64,000 nucleotides of DNA from Fragum whitleyi (lineage: Eukaryota; Mollusca; Bivalvia; Cardiida; Cardiidae). The stretch spans positions 29,211,236 to 29,275,235 of the forward strand of contig OX411557.1 in NCBI GenBank assembly GCA_948146395.1, read 5' to 3'. The notes beneath the pieces were generated by a model that was given only the letters and a program-made list of their open reading frames with translations, was not told where the DNA came from and searched no databases. Shown one piece after another: positions 1-12,826 of the stretch (position 1 is the first letter of the stretch; every line of letters begins with the position of its first letter). A program made the translations under genes and the position numbers.

Positions 1-735
1 TATGAACCTCAAAAACTTAAAACACTGTATGACACGAACACATCTGCAAGAAGCACATGCACTGGGCAGTCGCAAACCTTGCGCAGGAATTAATATCTCA
101 TCGTCTAGACGTTGCGCAAGATACTGGTGACACCTTACAAAAAACGTTGATATTGTTAGCTGGTTATTGCGATAAAATGATTATTTTTCGTCGGAAATTA
201 TGAGAACATACACCAAACTTTGCATCAAATAACATTCTACACGATTTTTTGGTAGGATCCGTAATTTGCTGAATGTGCATGGGTTATTTTGCCTTCTAAA
301 CGTATAAAAATAATGTAAAAACGACGTGTCCCGCGTTACACTTTCCTCCGGTCGAGGTCTTTCATTTTGCTGTCTTTATTACTTGGCCGTTTACACAATA
401 ATAATTTTATATCTGGACGAAAGAATAATGTTTCTGGTTTCGTCAGTGTTAATTTTAAAAAAAAATATTTAGAAAAATGAAGATCGTACGAATGATAGAT
501 TAAAAAGATTAGAGCTGTCCCACTTTAACGATGACAAAAGTGAAGTCGCGTTCTTGTCTATACCGTTCTATGTAAAGTTAACTGATCAAATTGATTTTTA
601 CATTGTTTTAATGTTCCTTACGCAAGTAAAACCACAACATTATATCTGAGCCATCAGTTACTAATCCCAATTAGGCGTACAACTTATCATACGCCCATTG
701 ATGAGAGATAAATGACTCGTGTCACATTGATTTAA
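1..735. other. No gene seen
   Basis: AT-rich non-coding DNA; no frame, RNA gene or clear repeat recognised. Confidence 0.5.
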
Positions 736-739
736 TTAA

Positions 740-897
740 GATAGTGGCCTCGTTATAGTTTCATACTATTTCGGAAGAAATGAACTTTAACAGTATTAAC
801 CGAGGTTTCCTAATGAATTTCATTAGGAAACCTCGGTAAACATTGTTAAAGATCATGTGTTCCGAAGTGTTGCGGAAGTTATTACTGGCCCATTACC
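740..897. mobile_element. TTAA-flanked foldback element, copy 1
   Basis: 158 bp between TTAA (736-739) and TTAA (898-901). The whole unit folds on itself around a core ACCGAGGTTTCCTAATGA and its inverted copy. TTAA duplication is the hallmark of piggyBac-type insertion. Confidence 0.75.
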
Positions 898-929
898 TTA
901 AATGTTGGGTGACAGTTGGTCGAGTCGGG

Positions 930-1090
930 GTTCAATTGATTAATTGAATGGAGTTTCCCGCCGCTTTCAACATTTTTTTCAGTTCAAACCAGCGATCCTA
1001 GGACTTTTACCTCGACACTCGGGTTCAAGTGTATACCTGTACGGGGTGAGTAACTGGAAGCTCAGATAGAATGTGTGGTAGTTATAGTTA
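930..1090. mobile_element. Degenerate SINE fragment
   Basis: GGAGTTTCCCGCCGCTTTCA followed by TTTTTTTCAGTT matches the tail side of the SINE family; the rest is diverged. A fragment in the other orientation lies at 1530-1640 (GAAAGCGGCGTAAAACC). Confidence 0.45.
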
Positions 1091-1349
1091 GAGAAATACT
1101 GGGAATATATGGTTAGGTACCCCCGCCGCCCAGATTTGACTTTACAAAAATACTAAAAGGAGTGGTAAGCCTTTTGTAAACAAATAAACTAAATAAACAT
1201 GATATATACAATCGACAATGCTTGTCCATAATAAATTCTCCAAAAAAGTTATTTAACATTTGATTTATATGCATACTTTGAACGTCGACAAAAATATCAA
1301 CATGTGTGTTGCCTAAAGTTGTCTGGAGAGGGATTCTACAATTATTATC

Positions 1350-1540
1350 AGAGTATGCCCCCCTTCGAAGAAGAGGGGTATATTGCTTTTCACTTGTCGA
1401 TCGGTCGGTCGGTCGGTCGGTACGACCATCGGTAGACCTTTTTTGTACGGTGCATATCTCAAAACTCAAACTTTCCGACTATCTCTCTCCAACCAATAGG
1501 TTGATTACCGTAGGCCTATATAGGATTGCAGCTGGACACT
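1350..1540. repeat. Small hairpin repeat with (CGGT)n
   Basis: CCCCCTTCGAAGAAGAGGGG hairpin, then a CGGT run at 1401-1421. A similar arrangement (CCCCCGCAAAACG...CGGGGTATA, then a CTGTCCGTC run) is at 12300-12500. Confidence 0.5.
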
Positions 1541-1978
1541 AGGAAAGGATGTGATGGTGACCAATACGGTGTAAGAAATACCAGGAATCCAGCCGCCGCG
1601 AAAGATTGTTGAAAGCGGCGTAAAACCGCATTCAAACAAACAAAGAAACTATTTTTGTTTGACTCGAATTTGTGAGGATATGGAGTGACGATCTCAAAGG
1701 GAAACCTTTGAAATATGATATCAATACTTTCATTAAAGTCGTGACTTGAGCTTCAGTCATGAAATATCTATAAATGTTTTTTTTTTTATGTGACACGGGT
1801 ATATCCCGCTCAATTTGACGTCCAGAAGAGTAGAGTAGGGGCAACGATCGATTTACATTGTTAATCGGGCATATTAAAAATTGATTGAAATAATAATCAT
1901 AATAATAAAGGTTGTTTTACTTCTTTTTGTAATCAAATTATAAGACGCGATAAATAGCTCCGTATGTGCTGGAATCTA

Positions 1979-2293
1979 GGTTGATAAAGGGACATAACTC
2001 TTACAAAAATGCTTTCAGAGTACCCCCCCCCCTTTGATAGTCTTGATAGCTCTTGTGATAGTGAAATCTAATTCGATAAAGGGGTATAACTCGTTCAAAA
2101 ATGATTTCAGAGTAAACCCCACTGATAGTCTTGATAGCTCTTGTGATACTGAAAACACATGCCATGTCTCATAGAATCATCGACAAAACAGAGAAATAAC
2201 TACGGTTAAAGTTGTTCTCGCCAACGCAAACACCTACACCAATGATGTCAAGGTGATGAAGATACATCGGTTTTTTCCCAAAAACAGCCAAAC
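1979..2293. repeat. Dispersed repeat, family M
   Basis: Contains GGACATAACTCTTACAAAAA, GATAGCTCTTGTGATAGTG and a CGCCAACGC-rich end. Its first half is duplicated within the copy (1979-2061, 2062-2160). Other copies: 8340-8515, 10395-10680, 14750-14935. Confidence 0.6.
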
Positions 2294-2457
2294 GCCGGGG
2301 GCTTTTTCTACTTTTTCGGAAGATTCCGAGCGATGTTCGGACAGGCAGCGTGTCATTCTGAACATCGCTCGAACTTTACCATAAACAGGCATGCGCGTTC
2401 TTTGTAGCAACAACGGCTTATTCGTGACAATATGCTGCTTCACTACTTATATACTAT

Positions 2458-2646
2458 GGGCCAACTTATTTCTGACCCTGGGCGGGTACTGTTTCCCGCA
2501 TATCAGAGTTCATCTCAGAAAGCGGGCTACCAGCTCTAGACTGGTCTACATATTGACTATCAGAATAGCCTAGAATAGGCTATTCTAATATTCGATAGTG
2601 ATACCAGTCTACACCCGACCCAAAAGCGGGCCAGAATAAGTTGGCC
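2458..2646. mobile_element. MITE family U, copy 1
   Basis: Ends GGGCCAACTTATTTCTG and inverted CAGAATAAGTTGGCCC. Inner block AGCGGGCTACCAGCTCTAGA is shared with 13602-13792. Confidence 0.7.
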
Positions 2647-3900
2647 CTATATCTTTTTACTAAATCTAAGTGATTCAAAACTTTTCAGCTGTATTGTATT
2701 TCCAAAATTTCAGCTATATGACTGTCCTGTGTTTCGCATGACAAAGCGAATTCGAACGAAATGTGTATCTGAACTTTTAAAAATTTCGCTAATTGCAATT
2801 TTGAATAAAAAAAAAAAATAAATAAATAAAATAAAAATAAACAGTCATTCATTTTTTTCTGTTTCGAGCCGTTAATTGTTTTCTTGGCAGCTAATTCATA
2901 AATTAATTGAACTTTGATAATTGCTTTCTGATAGATCATTGACAAGTCGCGGTGGATTATCACCAGCCCTGCGTTTAGGATGAAAAAAAAAAAAAAAAAA
3001 AAAAACACGGTGCAAACTGTTTTGCAATATAACCTCTTGTTCGCGCAACTACACTTTCAAAGCGTAAGGGTTGAAGCAAAGAGAAGCTCGAGGCTCAGAT
3101 ATAATGAATTTATTGTACTGGTTTGAGAGAAATCAGCCCAATGTTCAGGACAGCAAAACAGTACAACCTGTTTGTAAAATTTACCCCGCTTTGCCCACAG
3201 TGATAGTCCGACGGGCTCTTTCATATTAAAAGTCAAACATCACTTTGAATGAATACAAAATCAATTCAAAGAAAGCCAATCAATTCATCGAACTGAACAT
3301 TGACCGGGTCATAAAAGGATGATGATCACATAACGGCATTTCTGTATTTTCCATTTTCTGTGACGTCAATGGTGATGCAGACGAGAAAATTTGCTCACGA
3401 ACCTTCCCATGATCACTTTCATTTGACCTGATCATTTGAAATCTGCCACGTTAACTACAGCTTCAGAATTTCGGGAGTCGTTAATCACGTAACGTCAACC
3501 ACACGTTAACACGCAGAAAATTCGTTTTGGTATGAAAGGCGGCCAATGATAACATTGGCTTAAATTCTTGTCGCTCCAAACAGCGTGATTTTGAATTGCG
3601 AAACCGAAATCTGGACAAAAAATGAAAGGCTGTGACTTTTTATACCAGCCCCTCCCGCCGTTTTGGCTATGTTTTGTGACTGTAGAGTCACCATTGGAAC
3701 AAAAGAAAAGCATGAATATATTGCGTAGAGATTGAAGTCAATGTTTAGCTTCATTTGAGTACAATATTTCTTCTACACAAAAATATTTAGCAAAAAATAT
3801 CAAGTGTTGCTAAACTTTTTTGACTTAGTATATATTTTTTTTAAAGATCTACGTGCTTTATTTATATACAAGCATTTGGAAGTATTCCATGGCAATACCA
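2647..3900. other. No gene seen
   Basis: Holds a poly-A tract at 2982-3004 and weak MITE family T fragments. The short minus-strand frames at 3495-3754 have no recognisable domain. Confidence 0.5.
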
Positions 3901-5111
3901 AGTCCCCTACCGGATTTATAAATACATCCCTAGAGCAGTATCTTTTTTGGTGGTAAAGGTATAACTACCTCTCCAAAATATTAGTTGTATCAGATTTTAT
4001 GTATCAGCTCAATATCTCTGAGGATAAAAAAAATCTGGAAATTTCCTGGTACTTTTCTAAGTCCAGCATCCATATCTTCCACAAAAATCAATGGACCGGA
4101 ACCAAATTAAAACTTGATCTGTAACTCATTGATGCAGACTCACATACCAAAAAATCAGCTCAAAATCTCCAAGGGTTAAGAAAAAAAGTCCGGAAAACTG
4201 AAATTTCCTGGTAATTTTCTAAGTCCAGCATCCGTATCTTCCACAAAAATCAATGGACTGGAACCAAACTCAAACTCGTTCTGTAACTCATTGATGCGGA
4301 CTCACATACCAAAAATCAGCTCAATATCTCCAAGGAATAAGAAAAAAGTCCGAAAAACTGAAAGTTCCTGGTAATTTCTAAGTCCAGCATCCGTATCTTC
4401 CACAAAAATCAATGGACTGGAACCAAACCCAAACTCGTTTTGTCACTCATTGATGCAGACTCACATACCAAAAATCAGCTAAATATCTCCAAGGGTTAAG
4501 AAAAAAAGTCCGGAAAACTGAAATTTCCTGGTAATTTTCTAAGTCCAGCATCCGTATCTTCCACAAAAATCAATGGACTGGAACCAAACTCAAACTCGTT
4601 CTGTAACTCATTGATGCGGACGCACATACCAAAAATCAGCTCAAAATCTCCAAGGGTTAAGAAAATAAGTCCGGAAAACTGAAATTTCCTGGTAATTTTC
4701 TAAGTCCAGCATCCGTATCATCCACAAAAATCAATGGACCGGAACCAAACTCAAACTCGTTCTGTAACTCATTGATGCACACTCACATACCAAAAATCAG
4801 CTCAAAATCTCGAAGGGTTAAGAAAAAAGTTCGGAAAACTGAAATTTCCTGGTAATTTTCTAAGTCCAGCATCCGTATCTTCCACAAAAATCAATGGACC
4901 GGAACCAAACTCAAACTCGTTCTGTAACTCATTGATGCGGACGCACATACCAAAAATCAGCTCAATATCTCCAAGGGTTAAGAAAAAAAAGTCCGGAAAA
5001 CTGAAATCCGGACTGACAGACGGACGGACGGACGGAAGGACGGACGGACAGACGGACAGACGGACGGAGCGCAAACCTAAAGTCCCCTTCGGCTTTCGCC
5101 GGTAGGGGACT
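3901..5111. mobile_element. Inverted-repeat element filled with tandem units
   Basis: Begins AGTCCCCTACCGG and ends with the inverse CCGGTAGGGGACT. Inside are about six tandem units of about 161 bp (anchor GTCCAGCATCC at 4061, 4223, 4382, 4543, 4703, 4864), then a (GACG)n-rich run at about 5013-5070. No target duplication is clear. Non-coding, presumably a non-autonomous DNA element. Confidence 0.75.
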
Positions 5112-5625
5112 AATAAGCTATGGGATTCCACAACAACTGGCTATTTCTTTTTTATTTTACCTTACAAATTAAGTACGTATCATGTATTTTGATAGACAAA
5201 CACAGGTCGTTGATACATATCAGGAGTTTTTGTAATATTGTGAATAGACGGACGCTGGACATTGATCGATTACAAATACCCACAGGTGAGCTTAAACGCT
5301 AAATCGACGCAGGTCATCGTCTCGAGATCAGATTTTGAAACATCAAATTTACTTAGATTTGGCAATGAACACAAACTTCACTCTCTCTACTTTGTTTTCA
5401 AGTATTCCTGATTGAAACAAAAACGCCAAGCGGATGCGATGTTCGACTGGAGTTTCTATATGCTGAAAAAATCTCAATAAAAAAAAGAAATAAATCTAAC
5501 AAAAAGGCTGTTAGAGTTATCACTCTTGATACTATGGATTGCTCTAGTACATGTCAAGTTTCAAGAAAATATCCTCAATAATACAGGAGATGTCTAGCGA
5601 GGGTTAAACTTTTTCAGGTCACCAT
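5112..5625. other. No gene seen
   Basis: Only a diverged fragment of repeat family M at about 5540-5620 (TCAAGTTTCAAGAAAATATC). Confidence 0.45.
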
Positions 5626-5999
5626 TACAGTTAGAAACACCATGAAATTGACACTCACTCCGAATACAAATCACTCACTCAAACCATTCAAAAGCGCTCC
5701 GAAATCGTTTAAAACGCCAAGAAATCGTTCAATTCGGTTGATTTCATAAAAATCGATAAAATCATTCCACAATTTAATTGTCTGGTGTGGATATTTAAGT
5801 GGTTCGTGGTTCGTAATAGAAGTAATATATGACCTCCTTCCATTAATTTGATTCGAACTTGCTCAGGACTACAAAGTAATATATTACCTCCTTCCATTAA
5901 TTTGATTCGAACTTGCTCAGGACTACAAATAATTCATACCCCCTTCGATACCATTCCAAAATCGTACATCTTGGTCAATTTCATGATGATATAAACTGT
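5626..5999. mobile_element. TIR MITE (family R) with an internal duplication
   Basis: Ends ACAGTTAGAAACACCATGAA and the inverted GTCAATTTCATGATG...AACTGT. A direct tandem duplication of about 54 bp (TGACCTCCTTCCATTAATTT unit) covers roughly 5825-5930. Confidence 0.7.
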
Positions 6000-6121
6000 G
6001 GGCCTAATATTATCCATGATTAATGCCCTGGCAGGGCGGAGCCTAAGGAACGGGTCGTTGCACTTAAGGTTAAGGGAAATCAGCTTTTATCTAAAATAAC
6101 TCGAGACCTTAAATCGTAGAT

Positions 6122-6184
6122 TGGTAGCCAAATCCTCGTAACTTCAGCTTAATGAAGCTGAAGTTACGAGGCCTTGGTAACCAA
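6122..6184. repeat. Foldback hairpin, family Q
   Basis: CCTCGTAACTTCAGCTT and its inverse around AATG, with flanking GGTAGCCAA / TTGGTAACC. Confidence 0.6.
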
Positions 6185-6874
6185 ACGATGAAAGCACGCG
6201 AATCCTTTAGGTTTTAGGATACAGTTATTTGCACGTGTTAACTATGATTACCGACTAAAATTTGAAAGAACCCAAAGTATTGAAAAGTAAACTCGCCAAT
6301 TTACGTCACGGTTAAGCCCCGCCCTGCCAGTTCATTAATTACGCAGAATACCTACACCTTCGCCGACGACGACGACGTCAATGCCATCACAATAAGTCGC
6401 AAACATTTTGTTTCCAAACAGCCGAGTTTCAAAAACGAAGGGGCTAAAAGTTGAAACGATTTATAGAAGATAACACCAGTACCAATTAAACTGTAAAACA
6501 TTTGATTACTATATGCCCTTAGGCAATGATGGTTGTTTTATGTCATTTCAAATTAAGAGGGTTGCGCAAAATCTTAATGGATGTCAATGGTCATTTGTTC
6601 ATTAGAGGGCCAGCGGCGGCTATCACCAGTATCACAAGTAGCATCAAAATAATTACAAATGCTTTCGCGTGTGACATTTTCAAAGATTTCTCAAATGTGC
6701 AAAGCAAAGTCTCTGGCCAGCCTGCGTGTCCGAACAGTCTGAACGGAGTTTTCACTGTGATCTCTGTAGATAGACAACGGCTTAGTTCATACTAATTAAC
6801 ATTTGTTCGGGTGCGACATAACCGTTAGCTTAAGCTTTCCCATGCATGGTCGCACTTGAAAACTCAATCCATTC
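6185..6874. other. No gene seen; contains a dispersed repeat
   Basis: 6660-6790 recurs in diverged form at 31240-31360 (GCAAAGTCTCTGGCCAGCC versus GCAAAAACTCTGACCAGCC), so the open frame at 6526-6795 is best read as repeat sequence. Confidence 0.5.
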
Positions 6875-6962
6875 CTGCGTTTATGGTGACAATTGGTGCA
6901 AACTGTTTGTAAATTGTACCCCACTTTGCATGCAAATGCGCGTGCTTGTCAATCATTCAAAC
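6875..6962. mobile_element. MITE family T, partial
   Basis: TGGTGCAAACTGTTTGTAAA, TACCCCACTTTGCATGC; right part lost. Weaker partial copies are at 2960-3071 and near 3165-3200. Confidence 0.5.
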
Positions 6963-6978
6963 AAACAGAAATTATGTA

Positions 6979-7981
6979 CGAGGGATGATCCAGAAATTTG
7001 TACAATGGGCCCCTAACTTTGGCATTTCTAGCTTGTTCAGTGTATAATTTGATGTGTGCGCAGTTCGGTATCTACGAAGAGCACAAATATGATTTCTTTT
7101 GCGAAATCATATTGAGCAGCCTTAAATTACGTAACCATAGTAACATATGAATGCTATGGCCGGTGAGCGCTTAAAAATATAACGAAAAAATGTTATATAA
7201 ATCAAATTTTCTGAAAGTGTTCGAAAATTTTCTTTAAAATTTCGCGCCATAAGTAAATAAGACACAATAAATTGTCTTACTTTTACAATTATTGAAGAGT
7301 TTTTACGAACACAGGATATTTTTAAAAGACTAACGTTTCGAGTGAAAACTGACCTTACGTCAGCATCAAAATGTGAATCCGTTTATTTTTCCGAATTTTA
7401 TCATATAGTCATGATTTATTCACAAATCCAAAGATTTAAGATAATTTAAAAAAATGTTATAATATCAAAAAGAGGAGTTTTGTCTGAGGCCACCTCGTAT
7501 ATTCAAAGAGGATCGGGCTTTATTAGAGGATTTAAAACGGTATAATGAATTCAAAAGAATGAAGTCGTTCCAATTGATTTCCATTTCTTCCAAACAAAAA
7601 GGCCCTGCATCTGGGTGTACACTTCAATAGAAATACATTTGTACTTTTGATACAGAAATTGTACACAAATTTGGATTCAAAATGGAATGTGGATACTTTC
7701 TGCGAGTTGATTTATAAGGCAGAGAAAGGCATGCGAGCAAATGGATACTATGTAGAAAAGAGTAATTAATGACATCGCATTTGACGCTCTTGCTCCCCGC
7801 CTTCATGCGGAGAATATGTCTTAGATTAGTCAATATACAGATGCTGTATAACTTACACATTCAAAAATTTCTACATTTATTACACAGATGTTGCATTAAA
7901 TGATTGTATAATTTTTGTTACGATAGACAAATTTTCTGAAGTTTTATAACCCCATTTTACCAAATTCTGGATCAACCCTCA
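6979..7981. mobile_element. Mariner-like non-autonomous element
   Basis: TIRs CGAGGGATGATCCAGAAATT and the inverted AATTCTGGATCAACCCTCA, each next to TA. About 1.0 kb, with no transposase frame visible. Confidence 0.7.
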
Positions 7982-8339
7982 TATAGCGTGGATTACTATT
8001 GAAACCAGTAAAAACGTCGAAGATACTATCAAAAATTCCCACCGAACCTTGGCTTGAAAAGTTTAATCTGGGGTTTTAAAATTTTACAAGCACAATGCCA
8101 TGTGTCATTGGTTTTAAGCAAAAAATGGTCTGAAAGAAATCAGTTAAAAAGGCTAAATTCACGAAGAATTCTTGTCATTTAGCTTTTAGAAAAGTTACAG
8201 CTCGAATATGGATGAGAATGATCTGTTTTGGAGAGTTTTAATTTTACGGTTTAGAGTAAATTTCAAGCACACAAAAATGAAAAAATATACAATAAAAAAT
8301 CTAGAGTGACAACGCTCTGCTGCAGGTATTGAATACTAG

Positions 8340-8515
8340 TAATGCAAAAAATCTAAGTAGAATTAGGGACATTATTCCTACAAGAATACTTTCAGAGTCT
8401 GGATAGCTCTTTTGACGGTGAACACACATACCAAGTTGTACCAAGGTATTTTCAATAATAAGAGAAAAATGACCAAGATTAAAGTTTGTCACGACAACCC
8501 CAATTCTACGCCAGC
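8340..8515. repeat. Dispersed repeat, family M
   Basis: Shares the CTTTCAGAGTCTGG, GATAGCTCTTTTGACGGTGA and GTCACGACAACCCCAA blocks with the other copies. Confidence 0.55.
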
Positions 8516-8708
8516 GGCGATCATCTTGTTTTTTTTTTTGTGTTTTTTTTAACGATGTTTAAATTTGTTTGAGGGCTTAAAGTAGCTACTGGTATTTTGA
8601 AGTATATCCATAAATGCCGGACCTATGCTCTGGACAAACTAAATTTTACGATTGGTCTTGACCTGTGGCCTGGACCTCGATGCCTTCCTTCTATAAAATT
8701 GCATATCT

Positions 8709-9126
8709 ACAGTTAAGAACATCGTGAAATTGACTGTCATTCCAATCAAAACCATTCTAAATCGCTCAATCAACGCCCCATTCAATCATTCATTCCCATT
8801 CAAAAACGCTCCAAAAACACTAAAAAATGATAAGATCATTCTAAATAAAAACGTTAAAAAGATCCGCTAGTTCACTGATATAATTGAATTTTGTTAGCGT
8901 ATCATGCTTTCATGAAGACTTGGAAAGCTACTCAAAGAACCTGTATGCATATTTTATTAGAGTGAGGTAATACATATCACTAATTTGTTCATTTTGAACA
9001 AAATTAGTGATATTGGATAACCTCCCTTTAATTTCACTCAAAAGTCGCTCTACATACTCATTCAATTTCATTCGAAAATCATTCTAAAATAATACATTTT
9101 GTCAATTTCACGATGTAATTAATCGT
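8709..9126. mobile_element. TIR MITE (family R), full copy
   Basis: Begins ACAGTTAAGAACATCGTGAA and ends with the inverted GTCAATTTCACGATG. A central palindrome surrounds 8977-9013. About 418 bp, non-coding. Confidence 0.8.
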
Positions 9127-9816
9127 ATGATGGATAATAATTGTGTCAATTTATTTTGAAATCCGTCTTATAAATAAAAGCGTAGTTATCTGCAAAAAAA
9201 ATTAAACCCGAATGGACTGACCGACAAATGGACGCTCAGAAAGACGCGCTCAAGTATCCACACTTAGCTGTCATTTTGACAAATATGGTACCCTCACGTT
9301 CGCCGCAAACGAAAGAAATTGAAAAAAGAAGAAAGGTATAATTATGGATAAAACGCTTTAAATCATTAAATGACAAAAAACTTATATTAATCGTATTTAC
9401 AGAAAGATCTATTGCAACAAATCACACGCCCAACCTGAAATACACCGGTCCTTTTGTTAACCCTTTTCGCACAAATAAATTCCTATGGTACAAAAACATT
9501 TGACGGACAGTATAGGTAGATTTTGCGCGGCGAGCCGTGGATCTACGTTTAACCTTTGATTCCCGTGTCATTTTTTTTTTCGATTTAGATAAAACAGTTT
9601 AAGCAGTACTTTAAAAAATCACTGACAAATTACCTTTCAAATGAAAGATTTTGATTGTATTAAATCGTAAGGTTTACTCATACATGTACTTATATTACCG
9701 AAACCAAGGAATTAGATTCAATTCTTGAAATATGATTCTAAGATATACCCGATACAGATATACCTATGTAAATGGACTCGGCGCCTATTTCAGAGCCCAG
9801 TTTTGAAAATACGCCT
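9127..9816. other. No gene seen
   Basis: Non-coding. 9480-9660 has a diverged inverted counterpart near 35460-35590 (CCTATGGTACAAAA, AGTATAGGTAGATTTTGCGC). Confidence 0.45.
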
Positions 9817-9903
9817 ATATATCGTCGTTGTTATTCTTAAACCTCGTAACTACAGCTTTGATTAAGCTGTAGTTACGAGGTTTTAGAATTACATCCACGA
9901 TAT
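9817..9903. repeat. Foldback hairpin, family Q
   Basis: Outer TATATCGTCG / CGATATA and inner CCTCGTAACTACAGCTT with its inverse. Confidence 0.75.
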
Positions 9904-10394
9904 ACAAAGATCAGTATCCTCTGACATTAGACAAAAGCTTTCATATTGACACACAACGATATTGGCGAAATTGGCGAGAATTAGACCATGACGAATCAAT
10001 CCAAAAGTAGCAGTTTGTTTGAAGCATGATATGGATTGGGCAGGATAATGTTTAACAAGGGTTGAAACAGGCCGATTAAATAGTGAAGATCCGATTACCA
10101 TTTACTTTGTAATAACAATTTATATTGAATGTTTAACATTTTTTCTAAAAAAAAAGTAAGGTCAATTCAAGTAGAATGCAAATTCCTATCAAAATACTCA
10201 CGCGGGTACCGATGTAGTTAGTCTAATTTGTTCGAAATAATGATATTTTTCGTAATTTTCTCACACAAAAAAGTTCTAATTTCTTAATGAATTACAATTT
10301 TCATAAAGATTTGGAAGGATGTGGTGTATGCATTAGCGTTTCTTTAGTGATATTATTTTTAAAGGAAGGAAAACAAGAGCACCGCCTACGGGTG

Positions 10395-10680
10395 CGACGC
10401 AGGTGCTGAATAATGCTAAAATACGAAGTCGAAAAGAGGCATAATTCTTACAAAAATGCTTCCACCAGAGTTTTTCCCCTTGAAAGTCTGGGTAGCTCTT
10501 GTGATGGTGCACACACATGCCAAGTTTCATGAAGATATCTCCAAAAACAACATGTGACCAGGGTTAAAAGTTGTCATGCCAAATCCAGCACCAACACCAA
10601 CGCTAACACCAACGCCTTGACGACTCCAATGTGATCATAATACATCGGGTTTTCTCCGAAAACAGTCAAGCTAAAAAGGA
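10395..10680. repeat. Dispersed repeat, family M
   Basis: CATGCCAAGTTTCATGAAGA, then ACCAACACCAACGC runs and TCTCCGAAAACAG at the end. Confidence 0.6.
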
Positions 10681-10989
10681 TTTAGGCTTGAACATGTGAA
10701 ATTACGGAAATATAATGTTATGCTCGACTTGAATCAAACTTTCAGAATGGCACAACAAGAACACTTCAGATTAATATGTGATTTCATGAAAATTGTGTGC
10801 AAAAATCTATTTCTCATAATCAAATATATTTCATGGTATGTTAAAGTTGTTCAAAAGTAAACAAGAGAGAGGCGTTCATCCGACCGAAGGTTATCCTTGG
10901 CTATTCAAGAGAATACACACAATCCTTTGGCCTTATACCTAAACGTCAACGATACCCCCTTAACTATTTTCATTGAGACATTAAAATTT

Positions 10990-11220
10990 AATTTGATTTG
11001 ATTTTAATTGGGGTTTTACGTCGCTTTCAACAATCTCTCAGTTATATCGCGACGACTGGAGCACCTAACGATGGATTCCTAGTATTTCTCACACCAATAC
11101 TACCACCACATCCCTTTCCTAGCCTTCAGTTGCTATTCCACATAGGTTTACGACTACCTACCCATTGGTGGAAGGCAAATGTCGGAAAGGATAAGTGCCG
11201 CGGCCGGGGATCGAACCCGT
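10990..11220 (-). mobile_element. SINE copy, same family as 20779-21062
   Basis: It carries the TTTTACGTCGCTTTCAACAA tail side, the body, and the start of the tRNA-like head (GGGGATCGAACCCGTGCG). The distal part of the head is missing. Confidence 0.7.
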
Positions 11221-11499
11221 GCGAATAAATCAAATTTAATAAAACAACTTTTAAGTCAGTTTTTGTTAAGCATATTTTAGGAAAGCGACGATTTCTTGTT
11301 TAATATACTAAACATGGTTTAACAATGGACATGAAATCGCGATTTTGTTTTAACCAACTTCGATTTAACAATGAACACAATTATTTTAAAGAACATCTGT
11401 AAAAAGTCTAGTAGTCATTTTTGACGCAGTTTTCCGGTTGTATGCTTGTTTGTTTAAATGAGATTCAACGCCGCCTTTGACGATTTTCCGGTCATATAA

Positions 11500-11845
11500 A
11501 CAGAAAAAGACGAGACTACGCCGAGTTTTTATCTGTTTATAGATAACGAGTTTAATAAATTCTGTATTTCAAAGGCACGAATTTTATATTCTATTTATAA
11601 CATGACCCGATTTTTTGCGAACAATCGCAAAAAATCTTGAAATTCAAAGATTCTATTTTCCGTGAAACATATAACGCCGTATAAAACTGACGTCACGAAA
11701 TATACATTATACCGTCATTTTCGCGGTTACAAAATCGCGTTGCTATTCGCTCTGAGCTCATCGCATAGTTATTCCACTAGTGTAATAACACCCGTGATAT
11801 ATCAAAAGTATTCAATGGGTTTTTTTCACTCCCGCGACGTCGGTC
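11500..11845. repeat. Dispersed element W, copy 1
   Basis: GAGTTTTTATCTGTTTATAG, AACATGACCCGA, TTGCTATTCGCTCTGAGCTC and ATTCCACTAGTGTAATAACA blocks. The inverted copy is at 27140-27520. Confidence 0.65.
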
Positions 11846-12299
11846 ATTTTATAAATGTAGTTCTACGATTGTACACCCATTAGCTATTAAACGTGTAGCA
11901 GAAAGGATTGTGTCGACGTCAAGGCTGGCCGATGCTCTCCTCAACCGTATAAGGCTCGACTCTGACTTTAAAGACTACCATTATCCATTTATCATAGGCA
12001 AGGGTTCTCCCATTTGCATACCAACAACGAATTGCCTCCCTCTAAACCTTTAAAATAATTCGATGAAAGGACACGAAAAAATAGAAAACACTCATACGAA
12101 ATAAATGTACCGTGACTTCAAACTGTGTTCCATACACATATTATCGCTCAGTTGACTATTTCTTGTCAATTTGTTCCAAGAAATAACCACTTATTAGTAT
12201 TACCTGGCACGCCTATGAATATTTTATGATGTGTTATTTGTTTGATTAAATAATACCCCTTGTGGAACAATTATTGTAATCTTCAACCAGTATTATTAT
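11846..12299. other. No gene seen
   Basis: Non-coding AT-rich sequence without recognised repeats. Confidence 0.45.
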
Positions 12300-12500
12300 A
12301 CCCCCGCAAAACGAATGATTTCGGGGTATACTGGATCAGCCTGTCTGTCCGTCCATCTGTCTGTCCGTCCGTCTGTGGACACATATACTAGTTATTTTTA
12401 TGTCGCAAACTAATCCTTCAGTTTTCTTCAAATCTTTGAAATTGTGAAGAAAAAAATACCACATTTTGAACTTCTGCAAGACGCAATTTGGAGGTCCCCC
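12300..12500. repeat. Hairpin repeat with (CTGTCCGT)n
   Basis: ACCCCCGCAAAACGAATGAT, then CGGGGTATACTGGATCA and a CTGTCCGTCC run, ending near a poly-C tract at 12497-12508. Confidence 0.5.
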
Positions 12501-12730
12501 CCCCCCCGGTTCAAGAATTATCTGCCATTAGCTTAAGACATGTTTTCTCTTTTTATACACATAAACTAGACAATTAGGGTCACAAACTCCTTCAGTTTTC
12601 CTTTAATAGCTTTAAAACTACGACCTATTGACCTTTCAAAGAAAAATAGAATAATGGGTGATGTGTTGTTCAGGACCTCTCAAAGGGTATAAATTAGAGT
12701 AAATTTAAAAGGAAACAGTGAACATTCAAA

Positions 12731-12826
12731 ACTTGCTTAGAGTTCCCATTGTCAACTAGTAAATCATTCCTTGAAAGAACTTGCTTAGAGTTCCCATTGT
12801 CAACAAGTAAATCATTTCTTGAAAGC
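12731..12826. repeat. 48-bp direct tandem duplication
   Basis: Two adjacent copies of ACTTGCTTAGAGTTCCCATT...GAAAG (12731-12778, 12779-12826) differ at only a few bases. Confidence 0.85.

Noticed and set aside
1113..1469. 118-codon minus-strand frame
   Set aside because: Runs through a CGGT simple repeat, giving RTDRPTDRS-type low complexity; no gene evidence.
4802..5131. 109-codon minus-strand frame
   Set aside because: Translation of the tandem units and GACG run (repeated PSVRPSV), not a protein.
6526..6795. 89-codon frame as a possible gene
   Set aside because: Part of it recurs as diverged non-coding repeat at 31240-31360, and it has no signal peptide or domain.
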